DNA of 64,000 nucleotides from CBDCWO01 sp965223405 (GCA_965223405.1 CBDCWO010000006.1:4650001-4714000); one strand, 5' to 3'. Shown: positions 34,823-44,367, numbered from the stretch's first letter. The notes: generated from the sequence alone by a model not told the origin. Numbers and translations are program-made.

Positions 34823-35905
34823 TTATTCCTTCTGTAATTCGAATTCCACCTGCACTGCCCAATGATCTGAGGGCCAGTCAATATCCAGCTTAATTTCGCC
34901 CATGCCTTTAATGCCAGTCACAACAGCCGCTTTCGTACAGCGGAGCCTTCCCTGATTAAAATAAATACGATCAATTCTTTCCAACACCTGATTATCGTAA
35001 TCCTGCCTTCCCGGTGTGTTGTTTGGATAAGGAGGAGTCCAAGTGATACCTGGCTTCTCCACCTCGTCTTTATAAAATGTACGGTAGGCATCGGAAAGAC
35101 CTAGGTCTTCAAGCGCCTTGGAACCATGCCATTCGATTGCAAAACGTATCGGTGTATCAGTTGGATTTCTCACTAACCTATCCCTACCTTCCCTTGCATA
35201 GCGTTCCGTCCAGTCCAGATGGGAAGGCTCATTGAAATCACCCACTAGAACGACCTTTTCATTTCGTTCCAGATATGGCCTGATCATCTTTATGGTCGCA
35301 AGATAACCTCGGGGTCCTGTTGCGATATGTTTGGTTGCATTAAGAATTTCCATTTCAAAAACTTCCGGATCAGCAGACATATTTCCTGTAATTACCTTCT
35401 GTTTTATAATACCTGGGCCATACCCTCCCGTGGGCCACCAATGGGCGTTCACAAATACCAGTGAATCTCCGTTCGGCAAATAGACGTGACAGGCATTAAG
35501 CAGTTTCCCATTTGAATCCAATGGTTTTAACTTGAATCTTGAATAGATATTATGGCAACGGTTCCAACCATCTCCTAGGGTAACCAGCAAGGAATCTGTA
35601 GCCGTATCTTCCTGAATACCAATAATATCCGGATTAACCTTTGCGACTATGAATCCCAGATCGTCAAAACGAGAACCCTTGAATCTACTATTGGGAAATC
35701 CCACATTGCCTGCATCGTGCCCTCCCTTCAAAATATTGAAACTGAGCACCAATATCTTTGTTGGGATACCCTGTTGCCATAAGGTTTTGTTCTTTCCTGA
35801 ACGGCAATAAATAAACAGCATCAAAAATGCAAAAAGCACCACCACTGTATTAATAATGTTGAGTTTGAATTTTCCATTAATCATTCTAAATCTGTGCGTA
35901 ATCAC
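34823..35905 (-). CDS. Endonuclease/exonuclease/phosphatase-fold secreted protein
   Basis: EEP superfamily (DNase I/sphingomyelinase fold). In order: LVLSFNILKGGHD (Asn-metal site), PDIIGIQEDTAT (metal-binding Glu), VFVNAHWWPTGG, KVVLVGDFNEPSHLDW (catalytic Asp/Asn), RIDRIYFNQGRL and WPSDHWAVQVEF (catalytic Asp-His). A single hydrophobic N-terminal segment (IINTVVVLFAFLMLFIYC) suggests a membrane anchor or lipoprotein. An ATG at 35884 (residue 8) is an equally good start. It could hydrolyse extracellular phosphodiesters, nucleic acids or a glycan-linked phosphate. Unlike its neighbours it is not a glycosidase. Confidence 0.85.
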   Translation of the reverse strand: MITHRFRMINGKFKLNIINTVVVLFAFLMLFIYCRSGKNKTLWQQGIPTKILVLSFNILKGGHDAGNVGFPNSRFKGSRFDDLGFIVAKVNPDIIGIQEDTATDSLLVTLGDGWNRCHNIYSRFKLKPLDSNGKLLNACHVYLPNGDSLVFVNAHWWPTGGYGPGIIKQKVITGNMSADPEVFEMEILNATKHIATGPRGYLATIKMIRPYLERNEKVVLVGDFNEPSHLDWTERYAREGRDRLVRNPTDTPIRFAIEWHGSKALEDLGLSDAYRTFYKDEVEKPGITWTPPYPNNTPGRQDYDNQVLERIDRIYFNQGRLRCTKAAVVTGIKGMGEIKLDIDWPSDHWAVQVEFELQKE

Positions 35906-36233
35906 TGTTCAATTAAATTTTCATACGTAATTTATCTCGTGTGCTATCCCATAAATATTTTGATCTGATGGTACATACATCTATTAAGGTTTACGCCCTT
36001 TAACAAGACAGTGGGCGTTCGAACTACATGAGTTAGGTCTTTAGGGCCATAGTGAACGAACACATCCGATATTTTGAATTCTGTACTTTGCCATGCAAAT
36101 CAAAAAAAAGCTTCAAATGGAACAGAATTTACTGATTTTTACTGCAATCCAAAAATAGCTCTATAAGTTATTGATCTTCAGATAAATTAGAGATTTTCAG
36201 TCCATAAATTTAATAGAAGGTTTAAGCTATAAT

Positions 36234-36261
36234 TTCAATATTTTTTCTCAATAATATTGAA
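36234..36261 (-). terminator. AT-rich hairpin downstream of the RND operon
   Basis: A perfect 9-bp inverted repeat (TTCAATATT ... AATATTGAA, 10-nt loop) lies 2 bp after the stop codon of the RND permease gene. Position suggests a transcription end or mRNA-stabilising hairpin, but there is no U-tract and the stem is AT-only. The remaining spacer 35906-36233 shows nothing else. Confidence 0.3.
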
Positions 36262-36263
36262 CC

Positions 36264-39200
36264 CTATCGCGATAATGTCACTCTAAACAATATTTTATAC
36301 ATAATAGGTACAAAAAGCAAGGTTATTACCGTAGCGAATAATAGGCCAAAAATAATTCCGATTGCCATGGGCTCCCACATCGCACCACCCCCAATCCACA
36401 ATGGTATTAATCCTAAGGATGTGGTAAATGTGGTCAGCAAAATTGGGCGGAATCTTTCATTTGCAGCTTTGGTAATTGCCTCTCCGGGCTGTCTTTTAAA
36501 CTCGGTGATTTCCAATTGAATCCGGTCTATTAAAACAATGGCATTGTTAATAACAATTCCCGCTAATGAAATCACTCCTAAGAATGCTGTAAAACTAAAG
36601 TAGGAATTGGTGAGCAATAGACCACCGACAACCCCGATAATCCCCAATGGAATAGTGATGAGGACTATGGACATCTTACGAATCGAATTAAATTGAAGGA
36701 CAAGTAAAAGAATGATGATGAAAAAGGAGAGAGGTAACTTTGCCGTGACTGCTCCCATGGCATCTCCACTACTTTCCGCTTCTCCACCTAATTCATAGCT
36801 GTAACCGTGTTTCCAATTTTGATTTTGCTCGATCAGCCAGGGAGTTAATTCGTCCGTAATGTCGCCAGCTGTATATCCTTTTTGAAGTTCACAGTTTATG
36901 GTAATATTTCGTTTCAGATCCCTGCGAATGATCTTGGGATATTGCCATTCCGGAATTACAGTAGCAACTTGGGCCAAAGGAATATTCTTACCCGAACTCT
37001 GAGAAAAGATGGATAATGATTCAATATTGTCGTAGTTGAGACTATGATTTCCGATAGCTTGCATGACTATAGGAATACTATTATCTTCTTCTCGATATTC
37101 TCCCACCGTTTGACCCGATAAATACGTATTTAAGGAAATTGCAATATCCTGATTGGTTAATCCCGAAGGGCTCAATTTGGTCTGATCTATTTTGACAAAA
37201 AGCTTTTTAATTTTTGGCCCCCAATCGTCATCAATATTTTTCGTGCCCGGAATTTCGTAGAGCTTTTCTTTGATTGAATTTACGATTTGATACAATTCCC
37301 CAATATCATCACCTTTCAACCTTACTTGTACCGGCATAGAGGCTCCACCACCAGAGCCTAACCTTTTTATTGTTGTTTGGGCATCCGGTAAATTTTGGAA
37401 GCAAAATTGTTCTAAAGCATCAATCACCAATTGATTGTCATTTCCTGAGCTCGTATTCATTAAGAGATGTGCATATCCGGAATTAGCTTCTCCCGGGGAA
37501 TAACCCAAATCATACGATTTTGGACCCTTTCCGATAAATGCAGACCAGTCCAGGATGCCCGTATTCCTTGTTTCATTAACCAAGAGATCCGATCTGATGA
37601 ATGCCTCCAAAGATTCAATGTTTTGCTGAGTTGTTTGTATACTGGTTCCTAATGGCAGATTAAGATCCAGAGTAACCAGATTACGTTCACTATCCGGCAT
37701 AAAGTTGAACGGCAATTTCCCAAATCCCACCAATGACAAAAAGAACAATATGATAATTAAGCCGATGGTAATTAAAGGCCTACCCAGGGCTATATCCAGG
37801 ACTTTGTTGTAGTACACATTGAGGATATCAAAAATGGATTTTTTTGCCACCTCTTTATCTTTCTTTACGCGAATGATTACTATCGCCAATAGCGGAATAA
37901 TGGTAAGCGCCATCATCCAGGATGACAACAAAGCAATCGTAATCACCACAAATAGCTCACCCATAATCTCACCCATGATTGATTCGGCCAGGAAAAATGC
38001 CAAAAATGCAGCCGATGTAGTCAGAGAAGAAATCAAGAGAGGTACCATAAGTTCTTTACTTGATGCAATGGCTGCATTAGTAGCGGTCTCCCCTTTTTCC
38101 ATTCTCACCATCATCGATTCTGCCATCACAATGGCATTGTCTACTAACATTCCAAGAGCCATAATTAAAGCGGCTAACGAAACCTGATTAAGCCCGACAT
38201 CAAAAAATCCCATGAAGAGTAAAGTGGAAATAATAGCAGTAGGGATGAGAGTAGCAACTACCAGACCCGTACGTAGACCCAGAAAAATAAACATTACCAA
38301 AAGTACTATGACAATACTCTGTACGACATTTGAAATAAAGCCACTGATGTTTAAAGCAACATCATGATCCTGGGAAGATAGCCTTCTGACATTAAGGCCA
38401 ATAGGCAGTTGGCTGTTATAACTTTGGATTAGAGCATCTACTTCTTCTCCCAGTTTGATGATATTGGCCCCTTCTTTCAAAGATATATAAAGTGCTATTC
38501 CTTCTTTCCCATCGATTTTTACAATGGATTCTCTCGGATGAATGTAATCTCTTCTTATCAGGGTCAAGTCTCCCAACTTTATGGTTCCGGCTTGTCCAAT
38601 GGGTACCAGAATATTGGCAATATCTTCGATGGATTCCAGGTTTCCGGAAGGTTCTATGGTAATTCGCTCACTACCAAGATTAATCTCACCGGCCGGAATA
38701 ATAATATTGGTGGCCGAGATGATATTTTTAAGCTGACTTCCCGAGAGGCCATATTTTGATAATTCGGCATCTTGATACTCTACATAGATTCTCTCTGCGA
38801 TGTCTCCACCAATTTCGACTTTGGCGGCATCATCCAAAGCAATGATTTGATTTCTTAAGTCATCTGCATAATTCTTGGTCTCCGCATTACTGAAGCCATC
38901 TGCCTCAATCCCTAGAATTATTCCATATACGGTACCCACATCTTCGTCTTTGACATTGGGTCCATAGATCCCACTCGGCAAATCGTTTTGAATACCTTCA
39001 ATCTTCCTTCTGAGCCGATCCCAAATGGGTTGAAGATCACTGGCATCTACGTCTTCTTTCAAGGCAACTGTTACCACGGAAAGTCCGGTTCGCGATTCAC
39101 TCTTTATAAAGTCGACTTCGGGAATTTCCTGAGCTACTTTTTCTATTTTGTCGGAAATTAATGTTTCGACCCTTTCCGGCCCTGCACCGGGGAAATTGGT

Positions 39201-39353
39201 GACGACTGTGGCAACCCTTACTGTATAGGGAGGCATGCTATCCCGCGAGAGCGATGTATAGCCCAGTATCCCCAGAACTACAATCAACAATAACAGAATG
39301 TAAGTGACTCTATTGTTTTGTATAGCTAGTTTTGTGAGATTCATACTGATCAT
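36264..39353 (-). CDS. RND efflux permease (AcrB/MdtC/HAE-type)
   Basis: Inner-membrane proton-driven exporter of 1029 aa, normal RND length with 12 expected helices. Visible are the N-terminal helix, the large periplasmic domain with PGAGPERVETLISDKIEKVAQ, TM4 with ALIMALGMLVDNAIVMAESMM, the second periplasmic loop, and the C-terminal FLGVISLAGIVINNAIVLIDR and TTFTTSLGLIPLWIGGGAMWEPMA motifs. The start ATG overlaps the stop of the adaptor gene (ATGA), so translation is coupled; ATG 39344 is an alternative. It forms a tripartite system with the two upstream genes. Substrate (drug, lipid or metabolite) is unknown. Confidence 0.95.
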   Translation of the reverse strand: MISMNLTKLAIQNNRVTYILLLLIVVLGILGYTSLSRDSMPPYTVRVATVVTNFPGAGPERVETLISDKIEKVAQEIPEVDFIKSESRTGLSVVTVALKEDVDASDLQPIWDRLRRKIEGIQNDLPSGIYGPNVKDEDVGTVYGIILGIEADGFSNAETKNYADDLRNQIIALDDAAKVEIGGDIAERIYVEYQDAELSKYGLSGSQLKNIISATNIIIPAGEINLGSERITIEPSGNLESIEDIANILVPIGQAGTIKLGDLTLIRRDYIHPRESIVKIDGKEGIALYISLKEGANIIKLGEEVDALIQSYNSQLPIGLNVRRLSSQDHDVALNISGFISNVVQSIVIVLLVMFIFLGLRTGLVVATLIPTAIISTLLFMGFFDVGLNQVSLAALIMALGMLVDNAIVMAESMMVRMEKGETATNAAIASSKELMVPLLISSLTTSAAFLAFFLAESIMGEIMGELFVVITIALLSSWMMALTIIPLLAIVIIRVKKDKEVAKKSIFDILNVYYNKVLDIALGRPLITIGLIIILFFLSLVGFGKLPFNFMPDSERNLVTLDLNLPLGTSIQTTQQNIESLEAFIRSDLLVNETRNTGILDWSAFIGKGPKSYDLGYSPGEANSGYAHLLMNTSSGNDNQLVIDALEQFCFQNLPDAQTTIKRLGSGGGASMPVQVRLKGDDIGELYQIVNSIKEKLYEIPGTKNIDDDWGPKIKKLFVKIDQTKLSPSGLTNQDIAISLNTYLSGQTVGEYREEDNSIPIVMQAIGNHSLNYDNIESLSIFSQSSGKNIPLAQVATVIPEWQYPKIIRRDLKRNITINCELQKGYTAGDITDELTPWLIEQNQNWKHGYSYELGGEAESSGDAMGAVTAKLPLSFFIIILLLVLQFNSIRKMSIVLITIPLGIIGVVGGLLLTNSYFSFTAFLGVISLAGIVINNAIVLIDRIQLEITEFKRQPGEAITKAANERFRPILLTTFTTSLGLIPLWIGGGAMWEPMAIGIIFGLLFATVITLLFVPIMYKILFRVTLSR

Positions 39354-40435
39354 TCCTTGATAAGTGATACAATCATACCGTTGTGTAATGTTCGTAATCC
39401 GGCTGTGGCCACAAGATCATTTTCGCTTAACCCTTCATTCACTAAAAAGCCTTCATTGCTCAATGAGCCAATTTCCACTTTTTGTTTGTTGACTGTATAG
39501 TGCCCATTCTCGTTTTCAACCAATAGAAAAACAAAATTTCCACTTTCATCTTCACCCACTGCCTTCACCGGTACCATTAGTTGAGGCTCGGTCTGATCAT
39601 TGGATCCGAATTGGAAGGTTACCTCAGCCGGCATTCCAGGACGTAAATCCTTTCCTGGGTTTATGAGTTTTACGATCACCGAGTAGGTGGCAGCACTACC
39701 TGTAGAAAAACCCACTTCAGTAACTGTACCTTTTACATTTTCCTCGTTGATAAAAACTTCAACTTCGTCTCCGTGGTGAATTTTGGAGATGTAGGATTCA
39801 GGGACACCTACATTTATTTCCAATCCACCTCCTTCGGAACTTATAACAAAAATCGGACTTCCTGCCTGAGCAAATTCATTGATGTTTGCGTTGACTTCGG
39901 TAATGATTCCGCTGGTAGGGGCCACAATTTTGGTATACTCAAATTGAGAGGCTTGAATATCCCTTGACTTTTCTGCGGCTTGGTACCCTGAGGTGGCGCT
40001 GGCAAACGAATTTTTTGCTTGCTCATAATCGCTCAAAGTAGCGCTATTAGATTGATATAATCCTTTAATTCTTTCTAAGTTGGATTTTGCGGTTTCCAAT
40101 TGGATTTTAGCGCTTGCCACGGAAGCTTTGGATTTTTCATAAGCCAGTGAAATATCCTTTTGATCAAGTCTGGCCAATAATTTTCCCTTTTGGACGCGGT
40201 CTCCCACTTTGCCATTCAGTAATACAATTAATCCATTGGCCCGAAAACTCAACTTGGTCTCTGATCCGGATTTGGCTGCACCATTGAACACTTTGGATTG
40301 AATTCCACCGCTATAAACGACACTGGAATATTTGACCGGTTTTATAGTCATTGGCAATTCCTGTTCTTTCTTTTTACCACAGGATAGCAACAGAAAAACA
40401 AAGAATCCAGCCTGAAGAAATGATTTGATATTCAT
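39350..40435 (-). CDS. RND membrane fusion protein (HlyD/AcrA family)
   Basis: Periplasmic adaptor anchored as lipoprotein (LLLSCGKKKEQE, lipobox LLSC). Lipoyl half-motifs LSFRANGLIVLLNGKVGDRVQKGKLLARLD and IVAPTSGIITEVNANINEFAQAG (each a standard MFP motif) flank a coiled-coil hairpin (about 90-165, rich in Ala/Lys/Glu). Beta-barrel and membrane-proximal domains follow (PGKDLRPGMPAEVTFQ). It bridges permease and outer-membrane channel. It lies 3 nt downstream of the TolC-type gene and overlaps the permease by 4 nt, forming one operon. Confidence 0.94.
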   Translation of the reverse strand: MNIKSFLQAGFFVFLLLSCGKKKEQELPMTIKPVKYSSVVYSGGIQSKVFNGAAKSGSETKLSFRANGLIVLLNGKVGDRVQKGKLLARLDQKDISLAYEKSKASVASAKIQLETAKSNLERIKGLYQSNSATLSDYEQAKNSFASATSGYQAAEKSRDIQASQFEYTKIVAPTSGIITEVNANINEFAQAGSPIFVISSEGGGLEINVGVPESYISKIHHGDEVEVFINEENVKGTVTEVGFSTGSAATYSVIVKLINPGKDLRPGMPAEVTFQFGSNDQTEPQLMVPVKAVGEDESGNFVFLLVENENGHYTVNKQKVEIGSLSNEGFLVNEGLSENDLVATAGLRTLHNGMIVSLIKE

Positions 40436-40438
40436 GGT

Positions 40439-42793
40439 TTATTTTTTGTAATTTGAAATGAACTCCATATATCGTTGTTGAAAAGCCGTTTTCTCTTCCG
40501 AAGTGGACAGCATACTGTAGTTCCCAATGCTGTTTTCCAATTCGAGGAAATTAACCAGATAATTATAGATGGAAATGGAGTAGGCAAGTTTGGCATTCAA
40601 AGCAGCCTTCTGAGCATCAATCAACTGAGTGATTGAAACGGTCCCTTGCCGATAGTTGTTTTGAACCAATTCAAAATTTCTTTCTGCATTATCGGCAGAA
40701 ATACGGGTAAAATGGATATCAGTGGTACTAGTCAACATGTTTAACGTATTGGCATTGACCTGAAGGGCTAAACTTTGATCTAAATTGTCAATTTGGTCAT
40801 GCAATTGGTTTCGTTGTATAACGGCCTTATGTAAATTGATTTTGCGTCTGTTTCCATCAAATAAAGGGTAGGAAATACTTAAACCTGCATTCCAGGTGGT
40901 GTTATAGAATTCGGTGCCCGGATTTGGCGTAGATCCCAAACCACCCCGATAGAAATTTTGGTCCAATTGTGCTGAAAAAGCCAAGGTTGGAGTGGTATAC
41001 TGTCTTTTGAACATTAGTATTTGGCGATCAGTAGCACTAAGATTCGCAAGCAGCTGCCTTTTTGTCGGGTAGTATGACTGTGATTCCGAACTTAAGAATT
41101 CTGTCAGAATCCGCAGATCAACCGGATTTTTTAGATTTTGGGCCAGCTCGCTCTTGGAAAATAATAAAAACAACTCATCGTCAAGAGAAATGTCTCGAAT
41201 GTCATAATCCCTTTCCAGTTGATTATTGAGTAGCGTGTTAAGCTGAATTTTAGCTAACATGAGGCTGGACTGGGCTTCTACGATATTTTGTTTAGAGGAT
41301 GCAACCTCACTTTCCCACCGGTACACATCTGCTTTGTTCTTTGATCCTAGATTGGCCCTGACTTTTGCCACCTCCAGATTGGTTTTGGATGCTTCCAGGT
41401 TCTCCATTTGGATCTGGACGTTTGTCTTAGCTCGCAGGATCGAGAAGTAGGCCGAATAGCAATTGAGAATTTGTGTAAGGATTTCTTGTTCAGCTACATA
41501 TTTTTGCGCCTCCAGCAAATACTTTTGAATCTGAATGTTGGCTCGAACTGATTCTGAGTAGATCAACTGTTGAATTTTACCAGTACCGGAAATGGAATAT
41601 TGAGCCTGTCCAATTAGTGGATTTGGTCGATTCTTATCAATAGCAATACCGTTAGCAAATATATCGGCATCCGGTAAAAACTGACTTTTGGCATATTCAA
41701 TTTCATTAGCACTGATCTCTACGTCTTGCTGGGCTATTTTTATATTTAAATTTGATTCAATAGCTAACTTAACAATATCTTGAATCGAATAGGTGTTAGA
41801 TGCTGCCTGTACAGGATCTCCAACGATATTTGCTGTAAACAGAATCTGAAAACTTGGTGTGAAATCAATCTTACGGGCAGTTTCCATATTGAGATATAAA
41901 TCTTCTTTGTGATTGAGGGTAACATTAATATTACTGAGGTCATCTCCTCTAATTGCGTCATCGGCCATTATACTCAATTTGCGAACTATTTCGCCCATGC
42001 CGTTATTCTCTGTAATGCATGCCAATGCTCCATTTTGCACATCCTGATGATTTATAGAAAATGAAGGAATTTTCCTGGCATTTAGACTCCGTATCAATTC
42101 ACTTTTTTCTGTCGGGGTAAATTCATAGGGAATCGCAATATAAACTGCTTCAGTCTCATCCGGAATTTGTGAGACCGAATTGGCTATGTCCTGATGGTCA
42201 ACAAACCTGAGATCAATGCCAATACCTACCTCAGATTCGGTTTGTTTCAGCTTTTCATTAAACTGAGATTGAATCGAAGTATTTTCAACTCGTTGATCAA
42301 AGAGAAAGGTAATATTCGAAAAGTTGGCCATATCTTTGAATGTAATGAGTTCTTTGATAATATCTTGGGAAGTAAGTATATAGGAAAAGTTTTTTTCTCC
42401 TGAGGTAAATTCATCGGTTATAGGTATCTCCTGCAACTGAGTACTAAAAACTCCTAATCCTAATGTCGGTTTGATAAATTCACCGGCATTTAAGGCTGAT
42501 TTCATTGAAACTCCACCCAACAGTACAATAAGATCACAGTCAGTTCTAAGCTTAACATACCGGTCGTTGCCCACCGCCATATTAAACTGGGTTGAAACCA
42601 GATTACTATCCTGAATTCGAATTACATAACTACTGCCTATTGTTTTTTGGAACTCTTCCAGAATAAGGTTTTTCAAATATATGTTGCGTTCATCTTGAGT
42701 ATCCAAGTCGGTTAATATACCTACATCAATGGTCTCTTGTGAAAAGATTAATGAAGGTGTAGCAATAAGTAAAAGGAGAAGCAAAGTTTTCAT
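40439..42793 (-). CDS. TolC-family outer-membrane efflux protein fused to an ABC substrate-binding-like domain
   Basis: Signal peptide at residues 1-18. Residues 20-310 resemble type-1 periplasmic binding proteins of the ABC sub-bind class: VDVGILTDLD-like IDVGILTDLDTQDE, LIVLLGGVSMKSAL, NFSNITFLFDQR, AVYIAIPYEFTPTEKSELI, KIPSFSINHQDVQNGALACI. Residues 334-765 are a TolC channel with two helical hairpin repeats (SIQDIVKLAIESNLNIKIAQ...; GLSISYPLFDGNRRK; YRQGTVSITQLIDAQ). Standard TolC proteins are about 430-480 aa, so the N-terminal domain is an addition. First gene of the RND operon. It may sense or capture cargo in the periplasm; this is inference. Confidence 0.85.
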   Translation of the reverse strand: MKTLLLLLLIATPSLIFSQETIDVGILTDLDTQDERNIYLKNLILEEFQKTIGSSYVIRIQDSNLVSTQFNMAVGNDRYVKLRTDCDLIVLLGGVSMKSALNAGEFIKPTLGLGVFSTQLQEIPITDEFTSGEKNFSYILTSQDIIKELITFKDMANFSNITFLFDQRVENTSIQSQFNEKLKQTESEVGIGIDLRFVDHQDIANSVSQIPDETEAVYIAIPYEFTPTEKSELIRSLNARKIPSFSINHQDVQNGALACITENNGMGEIVRKLSIMADDAIRGDDLSNINVTLNHKEDLYLNMETARKIDFTPSFQILFTANIVGDPVQAASNTYSIQDIVKLAIESNLNIKIAQQDVEISANEIEYAKSQFLPDADIFANGIAIDKNRPNPLIGQAQYSISGTGKIQQLIYSESVRANIQIQKYLLEAQKYVAEQEILTQILNCYSAYFSILRAKTNVQIQMENLEASKTNLEVAKVRANLGSKNKADVYRWESEVASSKQNIVEAQSSLMLAKIQLNTLLNNQLERDYDIRDISLDDELFLLFSKSELAQNLKNPVDLRILTEFLSSESQSYYPTKRQLLANLSATDRQILMFKRQYTTPTLAFSAQLDQNFYRGGLGSTPNPGTEFYNTTWNAGLSISYPLFDGNRRKINLHKAVIQRNQLHDQIDNLDQSLALQVNANTLNMLTSTTDIHFTRISADNAERNFELVQNNYRQGTVSITQLIDAQKAALNAKLAYSISIYNYLVNFLELENSIGNYSMLSTSEEKTAFQQRYMEFISNYKK

Positions 42794-42918
42794 CTAGTTT
42801 GTATATATAAATCTGCAAATAAGTACGAGTAAGGAATTATGGGTCAACCAATCTTTTATAGAGTGATTGAATTTACATAAATATCCTGGATTCAAGGAAA
42901 ATAACCCTATGGTTTCGA

Positions 42919-43911
42919 TTATCGCATTCCATAATTGTGTTTGGTGTTTTCTTCATTTCTATCAGTAGCTGGTGCCGGTTGTGGAGAGAGGGAAGAGATT
43001 CTTTGTCTCAACTCTGTATCCATTTTTATTTGTAAAGAATCTAACGAAGCTTTTAATTGTTCCGGGTTACGGGCACCAATAATAGGTGCGGTGATACCAG
43101 GATGTGCGGCCACCCAGGCAATGGCCAAAGAAACCGGACTGACACCTAAATCATCGGCAATATGGGCTAAATCTTTCGCCACTTGATACATCCAGTCATC
43201 CCCATAACGAACCTGATACATGGTATTGGAAGTTAAACGTCCGGTTTTGGGTTTATCAGCCGTGCTGTATTTGCCGGTTAACAGCCCATCTCCCAACGGA
43301 CTATAACTAATTACACCTACATTTTCGGAAATGGCCAGCGGTAGAATTTCTACTTCAGCCTGACGCTTTACCAAGTTATACATGGGTTGAATACACTCAA
43401 ATCTGGACCACCCCTTACTTGCCGAAATACCCAAGGCTTTGGCTATTTGCCACGCAGCAAAATTACTGGCTCCCAGATAAAGAACTTTTCCTTGTCTGAC
43501 CAAATCATTTAATACCATAAGGGTTTCTTCGAGCGGAGTTTTGGGATCAAAACGATGTAGAAAATAAAGATCGATATAATCCGTATTTAAGCGGCGTAAA
43601 CTTTCATCTACAGCTCGAACAATATGATAACGGCTCGAACCCATAGCATTTACATCATCTCCGGTAGCGAAAAAAACTTTTGAGGTAATAAACACTTCAT
43701 CTCGACAATTAGAGATAAATTTTCCCAATATTTCCTCTGATCTCCCTCCTTCGTATACGTTGGCACAATCAAAAAAATTGATTCCCATATCCCGGCACAT
43801 ATGAAACATCTGTTTAGAGGTAGTTTCATCGGCTATACCACCAAATGACATCGTTCCAAAACAAAGGGAAGATACTTGAACTCCAGTGTTTCCTAGAAAT
43901 TTGTACTTCAT
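42919..43911 (-). CDS. Aldo/keto reductase
   Basis: NADPH-dependent cytoplasmic oxidoreductase of the AKR superfamily. GFGTMSFGG-like LCFGTMSFGG lies near the start, INFFDCANVYEGGRSEE supplies the Asp/Tyr catalytic pair, VFITSKV the Lys, and DYIDLYFLHRFDP the His. GVISYSPLGDGLLTGKY and PIIGARNPEQL (cofactor binding) complete the family pattern. Length 330 aa is normal for YajO/Tas-like AKRs. A strong promoter-like motif and palindrome lie directly upstream. It is transcribed alone. Confidence 0.93.
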   Translation of the reverse strand: MKYKFLGNTGVQVSSLCFGTMSFGGIADETTSKQMFHMCRDMGINFFDCANVYEGGRSEEILGKFISNCRDEVFITSKVFFATGDDVNAMGSSRYHIVRAVDESLRRLNTDYIDLYFLHRFDPKTPLEETLMVLNDLVRQGKVLYLGASNFAAWQIAKALGISASKGWSRFECIQPMYNLVKRQAEVEILPLAISENVGVISYSPLGDGLLTGKYSTADKPKTGRLTSNTMYQVRYGDDWMYQVAKDLAHIADDLGVSPVSLAIAWVAAHPGITAPIIGARNPEQLKASLDSLQIKMDTELRQRISSLSPQPAPATDRNEENTKHNYGMR

Positions 43912-43930
43912 AGTTATTAATATTGATCTA

Positions 43931-43954
43931 CAAAGGTACTATTCAACGAATAGT
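43931..43954 (-). promoter_or_regulatory. Promoter -7 box with adjacent palindromic operator
   Basis: On the minus strand TACCTTTG (43938-43931) matches the Bacteroidota TAnnTTTG -7 element, about 20 bp before the aldo/keto reductase ATG. Directly upstream, ACTATTC-aac-GAATAGT (43938-43954) is a perfect 7-3-7 inverted repeat, well placed for a repressor or activator. A matching -33 TTTG is not obvious. Confidence 0.4.
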
Positions 43955-43982
43955 TGAGGCGACAATTTATGTAATTCATATC

Positions 43983-44189
43983 CGAAGTTTGATTTTTATT
44001 GTTAAGTGCATGCCCACAGGAGACTTTGGCGGTCATGGAATACAGGCAGGTCTCAATACGTCAGCTTTTTCTTGATCCATAACTGTGGCTATGAATCCTG
44101 CCTGCCGCAGGCAAGGCTCAAAAAGAGCTTCGTCTTGAAAATCAAGCACATACAACTCATTTTAACATCTGGTTTTAAATCACTTCAAT
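43983..44189. repeat. MITE-like element, copy 2 (inverted, with insertions)
   Basis: Reverse-oriented copy of the 8291-8458 element. The shared core includes CAATACGTCAGCTTTTTC, GATCCATAACTGTGGCTATG and CTTGAAAATCAAGC, then the end TTTTAAATCACTTCAAT (44173-44189). The other terminus is degraded (around 43983-44004). Relative to copy 1 it has an insertion before CTCAATACG (about 44015-44050) and a second insertion carrying the palindrome GCCTGCCGCAGGC (44100-44112). An open frame across it is an accident of the repeat. Between it and the transporter gene (44190-44367) nothing else is evident. Confidence 0.65.
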
Positions 44190-44367
44190 GAATAAAATCA
44201 ATGAGTGTTTATCAAAAAAGTACGAAATGCAAGAACTTATAGTTTTGCTTAACTGCTGAATGCACAAGCTAGAATATGAGAATTCTAGGTCAGGAGTCTG
44301 CAGCAGTAAGATGAAGTAACATGGTCGTTGTTTTAGGGTGTATAATTAATTTAATTATCTTTCGACC

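Noticed and set aside
44006..44191. 61-codon + strand ORF
   Set aside because: It lies wholly inside the repeat element; the homologous copy at 8.3 kb does not keep the frame, so it is not a gene.
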